A stretch of DNA of 64,000 nt, taken from NCBI GenBank assembly GCA_905221605.1, contig CAJNDS010000171.1:124001-188000 (forward strand). Direction: 5' to 3'. Position 1 is the stretch's first letter. The number at the start of each line of letters is the position of its first letter. Positions 1 through 9,767 of the stretch are shown here, one piece after another. Position numbers and translations under genes: made by a program. This DNA is from Symbiodinium natans (lineage: Eukaryota; Sar; Dinophyceae; Suessiales; Symbiodiniaceae). The notes beneath the pieces are model-generated. The model saw only the letters and a program-made list of their open reading frames with translations. It was not told the DNA's origin and ran no database searches.

Positions 1-606
1 GAGGACGAACCCGAGGCACAGGTGAATGATTGGCGCTTCTCGGAGCTGCGAACCACTGACCTTGCAGCTTTGCGAGAAGTGGATGTCTCCGCCCCTTTCC
101 GGCTGCCAGTCATCTTTGATGCGCATTGGAAAGGGATCAGCACCACACCCACCAAGCATGGGCCCCAACGTCCCCAAAATGCGTGGTATGACGCAGCCAC
201 TGCTCATTGGGCTGCCATTAAGGGGCTCATGCGAGCCAAACATCCAACCAAGCAGCGACTCAACAGCTTCTGGTTTAGGATGTACTGTCATGGCACCCCC
301 AAGGACCCTGATCCTTCGGCCCTGCGTGCTGCAGTCACCTCCTTCCCCTTTCAGTATAAGGACGAAGGTGTTGTGCAGTACAGGCAAATCCAGGAAGCTG
401 TCCGGGTGATGTGGCTCGCGGCCCAAACCTCAATGACAAGATACATGCGTATCCCCATTCCGGACGGCATCCCTGAGTGGGGGGTTGATGAGCAAGAGCT
501 GCCTCCAATGCAGGTCATGCCCAGCCGTACCGCAGGGAAGCGCTCCCATACCACCTCAGCTGGCCATCGCTCCCGGCGTCCGGACTGGGATGGCTCCTGG
601 CAATAG
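1..606 (+). CDS. 3' part of an unrecognised protein-coding gene (5' end outside window)
   Basis: Frame 1 is open from base 1 to the TAG at 604-606, giving 201 residues. It has no ATG near its left end, so the real start lies outside the window; the GTG at 22 is not a credible nuclear start. The visible part is rich in Trp, Arg and Pro, with a stretch around residues 75-150 that looks like a folded domain (WFRMYCHG, then FPFQYKDEG, then EAVRVMWLAAQ) and a basic, Ser/Arg-rich tail that suggests disorder. There is no membrane segment or signal peptide. I do not recognise the family. It could be a host exon or the end of another retroelement ORF. It is followed at once by repeated non-coding DNA, so no downstream partner is visible. 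Confidence 0.5.
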   Translation, partial: EDEPEAQVNDWRFSELRTTDLAALREVDVSAPFRLPVIFDAHWKGISTTPTKHGPQRPQNAWYDAATAHWAAIKGLMRAKHPTKQRLNSFWFRMYCHGTPKDPDPSALRAAVTSFPFQYKDEGVVQYRQIQEAVRVMWLAAQTSMTRYMRIPIPDGIPEWGVDEQELPPMQVMPSRTAGKRSHTTSAGHRSRRPDWDGSWQ

Positions 607-687
607 ACAGCAAACTGTCATCTGAGGGCTCCTACTGACGCCATGCGAACGCACCATTGAGTCCCTTCATGGCATGCTGCCTAGCGT

Positions 688-705
688 GATGTGAGCCCTC
701 ACATC
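688..705 (+). repeat. Perfect 8-bp inverted repeat at start of array unit 1
   Basis: GATGTGAG, two bases, CTCACATC: a perfect stem of 8 bp with a CC spacer. The identical 18 bases recur at 1352-1369. Units 3 (2232-2249, one mismatch) and 4 (3404-3419, two bases lost) carry decayed copies. Confidence 0.8.
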
Positions 706-1638
706 TCCTCGCCGATACATGCCGCAAGATTACCTAGGGATATTCTTGGTTTGGCAACCCTCTCGTGGTCTATGCCACGGATTGGATCGTGCTTGTCTTT
801 TGTGTGCTTACAGCTTGCAGCTGTGAACACCCTTCCGGGTCGGCCCCGCGGTGTGCCTGTGGGAACGGGGGGCCTTTCTTTCGTGGTTGCTCCACTGGCC
901 ATCTGCCACGGACTACCCTGGACCGGTCCTGCCTGGATGTTCCAGCTTTGTCATCGGTAAAACGGCCAATCTTCCTTTCCTCTGCCCCCTCTAGGTGGGC
1001 AGGTTGCCCGCTTCTATGTGCTACGACCGTGTGTGAACCCCTCGGACTTGAGTGTTGACCATCTCTCGTCTGGACGGTGACACCCCCTTGTCGTACAACG
1101 GCGTCATGCCAATTGGGAGAGACCAGCTAGGGGATGCTGCTTCTGGGCTGTGGACACTTCTACGCGGAGATCAGGTTTCCACTTCCCTGGCAATGTGCCA
1201 TCGAGCACCTGTGGACAACCTGGCCTTCACGAGAGCCATTCTCGCCTGTGCTTGGGTTGCTGCGGGGTTCCCTGCCTGCTTGGGTGTATATCTCTGCTTG
1301 CGTCAAAGCAGCCATACATGACTACCTCCCCATCGGTAGGTGGCCAAGCGTGATGTGAGCCCTCACATCTCCTCGCCGACTTCTGTCGGTTTGGGCATGG
1401 AGGGTCTGATTCTGGTTATTGAACCCTCAACCCTCACCGGCCAAGGAGATAGTTGCTTGGCCTTGAGTGCGAAGTTTCGACTGGGGGACTCTCCCGCTTC
1501 CTGCGGGGCAGGTGGGGTCCCCGCCTGCTTGGGTTTACCTGATGGCTCTGATTGGAACGAAGCAGTCATGCCTGCTTTGGCCGTCGGACGAGACTCTTGT
1601 GAGTCAAAAGAACGTTGCGCCTTGTGCTCGGAGAGGCT

Positions 1639-3814
1639 CCACTGGCTGACCACCATGGAGTGCTCTGGGCTGGTCCTACCCTTTGTTCTTGCCGTTAAGT
1701 CCCCACTGGCTGACCACCATGGGGCAACTTTATACTTCGGATCAAGAAGGTTGACACCTGCAACGTCCCGTGCCAAGGCACGACTATGCCCCACCTGTGA
1801 TGGCGGACTTGTGAACCTTCTCGTGAACGGCCTTGGCTGGTGCTGAATGTATTCGCATCGGTGGCTGCATGATGGTGGTTTTGTGAATCTGGCAACGTCG
1901 CATTTTGCGACGCACCTGCGCACTCGGTGCTACATGTGTGCTCCCGGCCTCTTCGACGATTTCGAGTACTGAGTGCACAGGGTGACCTAGCAGTTCGGCG
2001 CGCTGGCTGTGGACACTTCTACGTGGAGATTATGCACCCGCTGACTTGGCAGGGAGCCATTCCCCACTTGTAGAACAACCTGGCCCTCTTGAGACTCTAG
2101 AGGGTCACCCTCGTCTGAGCTTGGCCTGCGGCAGGGCAAGTGGGCTCCCCGCCCGCGTGGATGTTACCTGAAGGCTCTGATTGGACCAAAGTAGCAATAC
2201 CATGGAGATCCTTGCACTTCGGCACCAATGTGATGTGAGCCCTCCCATCTCCTTACCGACGTACCTCGCGGGTTTGGGTTTGGAGGGACCTGATGCGTGC
2301 CGATGCGCAGGCCAGCGCCAAGGTTGCGTGGCCTTGTGTGAGATGCCTGGACTGGGAGGTTCCTCGTTGTTATTATAAACCCTGTGGCGTTAAGGGTTTG
2401 GTAACTCGCTGTGGACTCTCCCCGTGGAATCGGTAGCTGCAGCTACTCTCGCCCCCCCTCTGGCCGTGCGCGGGCACCTCTCTGGGTGGGCACTTGTACG
2501 CCAGGTTGACTGGAGAACCCTGTGCTCGGTACTCCACTGGCTGACCACCATGGAGTGCCCTGGGCCGGTCCTGCTTTGATTGTTCTTGCTGTTAAGTCCC
2601 CACTGGCTGACCTCCATGGGGCATATGCCCCCTGTGCCGGGCGCGGACACCTCTCTGGGTGGGCACTTGTACGCCAAGGTGAATGGAGCGCCCAGAGCTC
2701 GGAGCTACTCCGCTGGCTGACCACCATGGAGTGCCCTGGGCCGGTCTTGCCTTGATTGTTCTTGCTGTTAAGTCCCCACTGGCTGACCACCATGGGGCAT
2801 ATGCACATCTCTCATCCCCCCTAGGGAGTCTGACTTGCAACATCCTTTCGCCATTGAGTGTCGGTTGTCTGTCATTGACAACGAGTACGTGATCCGAACC
2901 TCTTCTGATGACCTCGGTTTGAATAACCGCTGTCGCACCAGTGGCTACATGATGGTGGTTTTGAGAATCTGGCAATGTCGCAATTTGCGATTCCCCCACA
3001 AGCTCTGTGCTTCCTTGTGAACCGGGACTTCATTGACGACTTCGAGTACTGAGTCCGTGGGGTATCTAGTAGTTCAGCGCGATTGCTCGCTTTGTTTCTT
3101 TGGTGTTTGTTTGCTTGGTGGTTGCTTGGTGTGTCTGGCGGATTGTGTGCGCTGACTTTGTTTCACCCTTTACGTCGAGCCCAACAAGACCGGCCTACTG
3201 TGCTACTGATGTAGTAAAGAGGCGTCAGTCCAAAAAAAAAAATAAGGCGCTTAAGCCCTCGGCCCTTGTTGTTGACTGCCGTCTTTTCTTGCCTTGCGGA
3301 AGGAAGGATTTGTGCAACATTGGCAAACCCTAAGGTTCACTGCTCCGCTATGTGCTGGTGTTTCCCCATGGAATCGGTTGCTACTAATGCGCATTGACCT
3401 CCTGATGTGAGCCCCCATCTCCTTACCGACGTACCTAGTGGGTTAGGGTTTGGAGGGACCTAATGCAGACTGATGCGCAGGCCAACGCAAAAGCTGTGTG
3501 GCCTTGTGTGCGTGTCTTGACTGGGGGTCGTCACTTTAAACTCTGGTTTTAAGGGTTTGGCAACGTGCTGATGACGCTCACGGTGGAATCGGTAGCTGTA
3601 GCCACTTACGCAGTAAAGGCTTGGCCTCCCTCTGGCCGTCTGATGAGACTTTGCTTGTGCGCGGACATCATCCAGGTGGGCGCAGCTGCAAGCCAGGGTG
3701 AGCGGAGAACCTTTCGCTCGGGGCTGCTCCACTGGCTGACCACCATGGAGTGCCCTGGGCCGGTCTTGCCTTGATAGTTCTTGCTGTTAAGTTCCCACTG
3801 GCTGACCACCATGG
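1639..3814 (+). repeat. Eight copies of a 20-bp motif arranged as four pairs
   Basis: The motif CCACTGGCTGACCACCATGG occurs at 1639, 1703, 2534, 2600 (one mismatch), 2710 (one mismatch), 2776, 3729 and 3795. Copies come in pairs 64-66 bp apart. The first of each pair is followed by AGTGCxCTGGG and the second by GGGCA, so the pair with its spacer is one conserved block of about 90 bp, better conserved than the DNA around it. No ORF runs through it in a conserved frame. Confidence 0.85.
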
Positions 3815-4194
3815 GGCATACGTAGTTATTTTCACGGTGCAAGTTAGGGTTTTGGTTTTGGGTGGAAGAAACATGAATTGTCTCGCTCTGCCAGAATGCA
3901 ACATCCACAAGCATAAGTCGAAGAGTTTAAAGGACACGGTGGTGCTGGGCTCTCTTGTGCTTGCAGATCCAGACATGAGAAACAGCGCGTTACAACGGGG
4001 GCTTTCTCGCAGGTCCGATGAGGATCCTAAACCCTAAACTCTAAACCGCCGCTACTTGGCCAAATGTCTGTGTTTTTTGTGCGATCTCTCGAAGACAAAC
4101 GCTAAATCCTCGAAACACCAATTTTTTCCGATTTTCACGAAAATCTCTTGAGAATCAATTTTCTGCGAAATTTGCAAAAACCCGATTTCCGGGA

Positions 4195-4350
4195 CCCCCG
4201 CGATTCCCCGCGATTCTCCGCGATTCTCCGCGAAATGCCCCGCGAACGCTTCTGAGTCGTTTCTGATCTACGCAGACAGGCCCGCGAAATGCCCGCGAAC
4301 GCTTTTGAGTGGTTTTTCATCTACGCAGGCCCGCCCGCGATTCCCCGCGA
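4195..4350 (+). repeat. Short tandem repeats of CGCGATTCYC and a ~60-bp duplication
   Basis: CCCCGCGATTCTCCGCGATT-type repeats occupy 4197-4240 and recur at 4331-4365. A block with CCGCGAAATGC, CGCGAACGCTT, TGAGT and ATCTACGCAG appears twice, at about 4230-4284 and 4285-4330. This is where the left part of element E1, including gag, should be, so the repeat marks or lies near the truncation point. Confidence 0.7.
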
Positions 4351-5652
4351 TTCTCCGCGATTTTCCTGGGTTCTTGTGGGCGCAATGATGAGTTTGTGCA
4401 GCTTGTTAGCGCTTTGCATGCCCGAGCCTCCAGGGCCATGGAGGTCTGTGCCATCTCAGGAAGTGCTCCTCTGCTGGGAGCCCATGCGGTTGCAAACTCT
4501 CCTCTTGGGTTCTCAGCCAGGATGCCCCAGGCGAAATTGTCCGTTTTCCAGGGAAAACCCAAGATTCCGCCCCAGGCGGAATTGTCCGTTTTCCAGGAAA
4601 AACCCGAGATTCGGCCTCCACCTGTTCAAGCGCCCGCGCAGCATTCCATGTGTCCTTCTTCGTGTGTGTGCTACGACATGACATATAGTGATGATGATGC
4701 ACACTGGTTGTCATGGGACGATGATACCCAGGAGCCTGTTCCACCGGGTAATGTGCGTGCCCTCCAGTGGCAAGGTGACCATGTGCTCCACCAGCAGGTG
4801 GAAATCGTGTTGGACTCAGGCGCTGACCACTCTTGCCTGCCTGAGTCCTATGCCAATGTGGGTCGCAAGGTTGCATCTTCCAACCACTGGTACCGGGATG
4901 CTCAGGGAAACCCTTTGAAATCGCATGGCATCCGTGAGGCCGTCCTTGAGCTCAGCGGTGCATCTGTGAAGGATCGCTGGCTCATTGCACCCGTGACGAG
5001 TCCCCTGTTGTCACTCGGCAAACTCTACCGTGTCGGGTGGAGTGTTGGCAGAGATCAAGACGACAATCTTGTGCTTGAACGCGATGGCATCAAGATTCCT
5101 GTGTACCTGAAGCAAAATTCCTTGTGTGTGCGTGGTGACATCCGTGTTGTGATGAGTGACCCCACCTGTGATGTGCGCGCTTTGCAGCTTCATGGTCCGT
5201 TCCTTGCACTCACCGAGAGGTTCCAGGTGTTGTCTGAAGGTGTGCGTGCCAACCGATGCAACTCTTCGTGCTTGATCGACTGTGCTACTGCTCTTGCAGC
5301 GCATGATGTCAGGTTTCGTACGACGCTCATAAATGGGCCACAAGGTTGGAAGTTGCACGAGCTGAATGCAGAAGTGGCACGTCTTGATGATCCTGAGAGT
5401 GCTTTGCCTCACCAAGGGATTGAAAGGTTGCATGAGATCATCACCATTGCCACTTCCGCCCGTGTGAACATGCTTGACCTGTTCCCTGAAGGGGACATCC
5501 CTGCCCCGGCACAGCCAGTGCCAGTGCGTGCTGAATCGGATGATGACGACCCAATGCTTCCTCTTGAAGGCCTCAACGAAGATCGTGATGTGATTGAAGA
5601 TCAGGGTGCAGGCATTGGACGACGAGCAAAGAGCTGCAAATCCGAATGCTGA
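4309..5652 (+). pseudogene. E1 ORF A: retropepsin-like aspartic protease region
   Basis: Aspartic protease of a copia polyprotein, which would process Gag-Pol. The active-site motif VLDSGADHSCLP lies around residue 167, and a downstream SPLLSLGKLYRVGW matches the second lobe region of the E2 protease (QPLFSIGKMWKLGW). The first ~70 residues come from tandem-repeat DNA and are probably not original coding sequence. A ~45-bp direct duplication (4531-4615) encodes two copies of AKLSVFQGKP-like sequence. Gag and its CCHC knuckle are missing, so the copy is 5' truncated. The frame ends in TGA at 5650-5652; the homologous protein continues in the +1 frame, which overlaps over 5594-5652. The start at 4309 is only the first ATG, not a supported start. 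Confidence 0.75.
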
Positions 5653-8017
5653 GTATGTTGTGGTTGACGGCGTACGTCTGAGCATGGACTGCACTTTGGC
5701 CACCCTTAGGGCAGCATGTGTTACGCTTGGATTGGGCAAGAGCGGGGGAAAAGCAACGGTCCTCAAACGCATTCAGGACCACCTTCGCCGGCATGAGCTT
5801 TTGGAAAGGCATCATGCAGAAGCCGACGACGGCGCAGCTGTGCCACGTGAGCAAGCGCCGGTTCGCATGCCCACCGATGAGCAGAGGCGTGCTCATTCCT
5901 TGACACATGTTCCTTATGAAGCCTGGTGTCCGTTTTGTGTCCAGTTCCGTGCTCGCAGCGATCGACATGAAAGGTCAGGTGGCAGTGAACGTACATGTTC
6001 CACGTTGTCCTTTGACTTTGCTTACACTGGTCGTCCGAAGGACCCCGCAAAGAAGCTTGTGTGCCTTGTTGTTGCTGACAGCCACACTGGATCTCGCAAT
6101 GCGTGGGCCTTGCCCCGGAAAGGAGGCACTGAATCGATGCGCTATGCTACAGCCGAGCTCTGTCGCTATCTCAATGTCTTGGGGCACAATGAAGTCACCT
6201 TGAAGAGTGACAATGAGCCGACATGTTTGGCGTTGAAGGCGGCAGTGAAGGCGTATCGCACCAAGCTTGGGTTGAAAACACACATAGAAGCCCCTGAGCC
6301 TGGAGACCACCAAAGCAATCCTGCTGAACAGGCCATCGAGTTCTTGCGCCAGTTGACATGCACCATCCTTGCTGAGTATGAAAAGGAGACAAAGACCGCA
6401 GTTGGATCTCTTGATCCCATCCATGGATGGGCCTGGCGGCACGCCGGATGGATGGCACACAGGTTCGTGAAGAGCCATGGGATAACCAGCTTTGAGTTGG
6501 TCACAGGTCGTCCGTACAACGGGAAGATCATATCCTTTGGTGAGACCTGCTTTGGTCGCATCCGTAGCAAAGTCAAGGGTCATCCTAGATGGGTTAGAAT
6601 GCTGTGGCTGGGCAAGCTGACTGTGTCCGACGCACATGTCGGCGTGACGCCTGGAGGCTTCTTGGTCTCGTGCCGGTCAGTGAGACGCATCCCCGAGCGT
6701 TTCAGTGATGAGCTTTGCACTGTGTTGCGAGATATGCCATACTCGCAAGCAGCTTTCCTCGCCGGCCATGTTGGACAAGCACGGGCACAGCGTACACCTG
6801 CGGGTGATGACGGGCCAGCTGTCAACGCAGAGGTGGTGCCGCCCGAGGCACCTCCACCAGAGCAGCGGCTCCTGCCTGACGACGCAATGCTTTCCGAAAT
6901 TGTTCCTCAATTGCCTCGTCCAAGCATTGCAGCGGGAACGCCAGAGCCCCCAACGCCTCACCAGGCGGGGATTGCCTCAGCTGATGCAGTCAATGAAGAT
7001 GTCGCAATGCCAGAACCAAGCCCTGCGGGTGTAGGGGCCAGCCCTAGTGGTTCTAGTTCCAGTGGGTCTAGTGGTTCTAATCAGGCTGGCCGTAGTCCTC
7101 CCGAGACCCCTGCAGATCATGTTGCGCCCGGAAGCAGTGAGCCTGCGCCTGTGCGAAAGAAGCTTCGTCTGATGGCAGTCACGAAAATTGGAGACCAGGA
7201 GTTTTATCATGTGGATGGCGAGTCACCTGATGAAGAGATCGAGGCGGATCTTGGTGACGGTGATCTTGAGATTGCTGATGATGGACAAGAGCAAACCCTT
7301 GACATGCCCCAATCCTTGATATTTCCTTTGGACCACGGTGAACCGGAACTTTCCGACGAAGAGTTGGCACGCATCGATCAGATCGCCATGGAGTACGAGC
7401 TGCAGCGGCTCGGGCGCATGAAAGTCTTGGCCCAGGTCGATGGTCCGATCCCGGGACACAGGACCCTGACCACGAAATTCGTGGTGACATGGCGTTTGAA
7501 ATCGTTCGGGTGGATTCGACGTGCCCGCCTAGTAGCCCGAGAATACCACTTCCTGGACCCAGGACGCACTGGGTTATACTCACCAGCTTCGAGCAGTCTA
7601 ACCACAAGGCTCGTACCGGCCCTGTACATGACACACCGGAGCCAGGGATGGCATATGCTGTCGCTCGACGTGAGCGACGCCTACTTGACTGTAAGTCAAG
7701 AGGTTGATACGGTGACGTCAGTTAAGGTGGGTAATGGTGTAGTGGTCTGGTTTAAAATACACAAATGCCTGCCGGGACAGCGTGACGGCTCTGCAAGATG
7801 GTTTCGGGATTTCCAGGATGTGTTGGTTAGCCAATGCTGTGTGCAACCTTTTCCTGAGATGCCATCGCTGTTCCGTATGCCTCCAAATGAAAGCAGTGAA
7901 GGCGCAGGCGGGGAGTTTGAGCCGAACCCAGGTGCCATGGGGGAGGCCTCGTGCATGTTGATGACCTTCTTGCAACGGCCCACGGTGATACGCTTGAACA
8001 TGTCGTTGCAAAGCTAA
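5594..8017 (+). pseudogene. E1 ORF B: SAP-like module, integrase and N-terminal half of reverse transcriptase
   Basis: Residues ~30-60 form a SAP-like helix-turn-helix pattern (ATLRAACVTLGL, SGGKATVLKRI), a nucleic-acid-binding module. The integrase follows: a His/Cys zinc site (AHSLTH, WCPFC), then catalytic D141 (SFDFAY), D206 (KSDNEP) and E245 (PAEQAI); the D-E distance of 39 residues equals that in E2. RT begins at LVAREY with the catalytic Asp in SLDVSDAYL and the conserved LPGQRDGS. The frame is lost near a run of five G at 7939-7943, just before the second RT catalytic motif, which lies in the next ORF. The first codon is TTG; the start is set by an in-frame TGA, so entry was probably by +1 shift from ORF A. 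As it stands RT is split and inactive. Confidence 0.85.
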
Positions 8018-9422
8018 GTGAGCGCTACACCATCGCTGTACAGTGGATCAAAGACATTGGGGACGAATTGACGTTCCTAAAACGAGTGCATCGCTTGATT
8101 TCGGACACTGAATTGGAGATTCAGGTGCCACCTAAGCATGTGGATAAACTGCTCGAGTTGTGCAACCTCAAAGGTGCCAAACTTCGGCCCAGGAAAACCC
8201 CGTTTCCTTCAGGTAGATTGCCGACCGATGACCCTGGTGACACCGAGCTGCCAAACGACATGGCATCCACATACCGGTCCGCAACGGGCATCTTACTCTA
8301 TTTGCAGTCCGATACCGTTGCATGCCAGTTCAGCATAAGGTTCCTGGCAGGGTTCATGCAGAAGCCGACATATGGCACCTGGAAGCTGCTTAAGCACCTG
8401 GTTTCGTACTTGGCCCAGCATGAGCATCATCGTTTGGTCATTTCCACACCGGCAGTCGGTGTAGGCCTTAAGGTCCAGAAGGCTGAACATATCGTTGAGT
8501 GCTACACTGACTCAGACTGGAGTGGTTGCCGGCTGACACGCCGGAGCGTGTCTGGATGCGTGGTGCTGCTGAACTCACAGCTCCTTCATGCCTCATCGCG
8601 CACGCAGCGTGTGGTTTCCTTGTCATCTGCAGAGAGTGAATTCCACAGTGCAGTCGGTGGCTGCATCGACGCCATCCTGTTGCATCGCGCTGTGACCTTC
8701 ATGTTTGGTCCCGTTGCACCCATCCAGCTGCTAATCGACAACGCCGCAGCGCGTGCGATATGCATGCGCACAGGTGTTGGACGTGTGCGCCACCTTGATG
8801 GTAAACTGTTATGGTTGCAGTCCAAAGTAGCTGATGGTTTGGTAAATGTAGTCCCGGTTGAGACGGCTTGCAACGTGAGTGATGTGGGTACCAAGTCCTT
8901 GAACCCAGGTCGCACCGAATACCTTTTGGGGCTGATGGGCATCAAAGATGCAGACAACGGCTATGCCCCTCTTGGACAAGCGCATGCAGCCATGATCGAG
9001 AATGCACGTGCAATCAGAGCAGTGTGTCGTGACTTGAAGCATTTTGCCAAACGTGGTGAAGCAAGTGCTCAGATGCTGTCGATCATGCTTCTTGCACTTC
9101 AGATGACGCCATCGTCTGGTCAGCCTGATCAGGATGACGACAGTGATGAGAACACAGGATTGTTCCATCAGTGCCTGATGTTTTTCTTCACAGTTCTTGA
9201 GTGCTTCGGGGAATTTTTGAGCCAGTATCCGTCCGTCGCAAGCGCTGGGTTGCAAGTGATGTTGCTCATCGTTTGCATGTTTGCCGCATCTTGCTGTTGC
9301 CGACATCGTGAGCCAGAAGCATTGTCGGTGCAATTGCAGGTTGGAAACTACGCAAACTACGTAGAAGCCGATGTAAGGTTGAGCAAAGGTCCACGCACGG
9401 GTGCTGTCGGTCGGTTCCACAA
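7921..9422 (+). pseudogene. E1 ORF C: RT catalytic motif, RNase H and membrane-segment tail (interrupted)
   Basis: The frame opens after a TGA at 7918-7920. It starts with GGGLVHVDDL, the RT catalytic box, with His in place of the usual Tyr (bases 7954-7965). The connection domain and copia RNase H follow, with its acidic residues in YTDSDW, SSAESEF and LLIDNAAA, then RHLD and SDVGTKSL. About 100 residues later there are two hydrophobic stretches; the second (about 9238-9300, GLQVMLLIVCMFAASCCC) is a good transmembrane helix ending in a Cys cluster and basic residues. The ORF then runs into the 5' LTR of E2 and stops artificially at 9441. Its true continuation is 18073-18481 in the same frame. 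Confidence 0.85.
9418..9422 (+). other. Left 5-bp target site duplication of E2 (CACAA)
   Basis: CACAA sits immediately before the 5' LTR and again immediately after the 3' LTR at 18068-18072. Five bases is the usual duplication length for copia integrases. Confidence 0.9.
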
Positions 9423-9591
9423 TAACAAACTTTTCGGTTAGCCTTGTGCCCCCCTGTAGAAGTATTTTTCCTTGTCGTTTCACTGCTGCCAACAAGGCTC
9501 AAGGGACTGCTGAACAGACCGAGTCCCAGCAAAAAAGTGCCCGCTAGTGGTTTCAAGTTCAAGGGTCTGGAACGAACCCTAAATCGTTTTA
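9423..9591 (+). repeat. E2 5' LTR
   Basis: 169 bp, beginning TAACAAACTT and ending ATCGTTTTA, so the termini are TAA...TTA rather than the common TG...CA. I read no difference from the 3' LTR. There is no TATAAA box. GTATTTTTCC lies at about 9462 and could serve as the TTTT-type core element proposed for dinoflagellate promoters. Confidence 0.95.
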
Positions 9592-9603
9592 TGGTAGCGG
9601 AGC
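9592..9603 (+). promoter_or_regulatory. E2 primer binding site
   Basis: TGGTAGCGGAGC starts on the base after the LTR. TGGTA is the complement of the CCA end plus UA, and TGGTAGC(A/G)GAG resembles primer sites for initiator methionine tRNA. The same 12 bases are the primer site of E3 (43883-43894). Confidence 0.85.
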
Positions 9604-9767
9604 TGAAGGCCTAGACCTTTGGTTCAAAGTGAGCCCAAGAAAGCGCTCTGGAGGAGCGAGGACTGAAGTCCAAAAGAGCCTTGGGCCAGCTACCAAGCGA
9701 GCTCCTTAGGGGAGACTGTAAACGAGGCTGAGAGGAGCCTGGAAGTGTGAAAGAGAAGAAAAGTGTG

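Larger units (their letters stand above)
688..3830 (+). repeat. Degenerate tandem array of four 0.66-1.17 kb units
   Basis: Units begin at about 688, 1352, 2232 and 3404, each with the same GATGTGAGCCC..CATCTCCT..CCGA start. Units 3 and 4 are clearly homologous: both carry GTACCTxxxGGGTT, TTTGGAGGGACCTxATGC, GATGCGCAGGCCA, GTGGAATCGGTAGCTG and CTCTGGCCGT in the same order. Units 1 and 2 are more diverged. A further ~140-bp block is shared at 1861-2001 and 2941-3081 (GTGGCTxCATGATGGTGGTTTTG to GTTCxGCGCG). Short ORFs here are broken and not shared between units, so I see no gene. This accounts for almost all DNA between the first gene fragment and element E1. Confidence 0.75.

Noticed and set aside
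1639-3814. Repeated 20-mers as a possible CRISPR array
   Set aside because: Pairs have a conserved, not variable, spacer, large distances between pairs, and a eukaryotic context without cas genes.
5594-5652. Ty1-type CTTAGGC frameshift site between E1 ORF A and B
   Set aside because: No such heptamer or other clear slippery site is present in the overlap; a mutation is equally likely.
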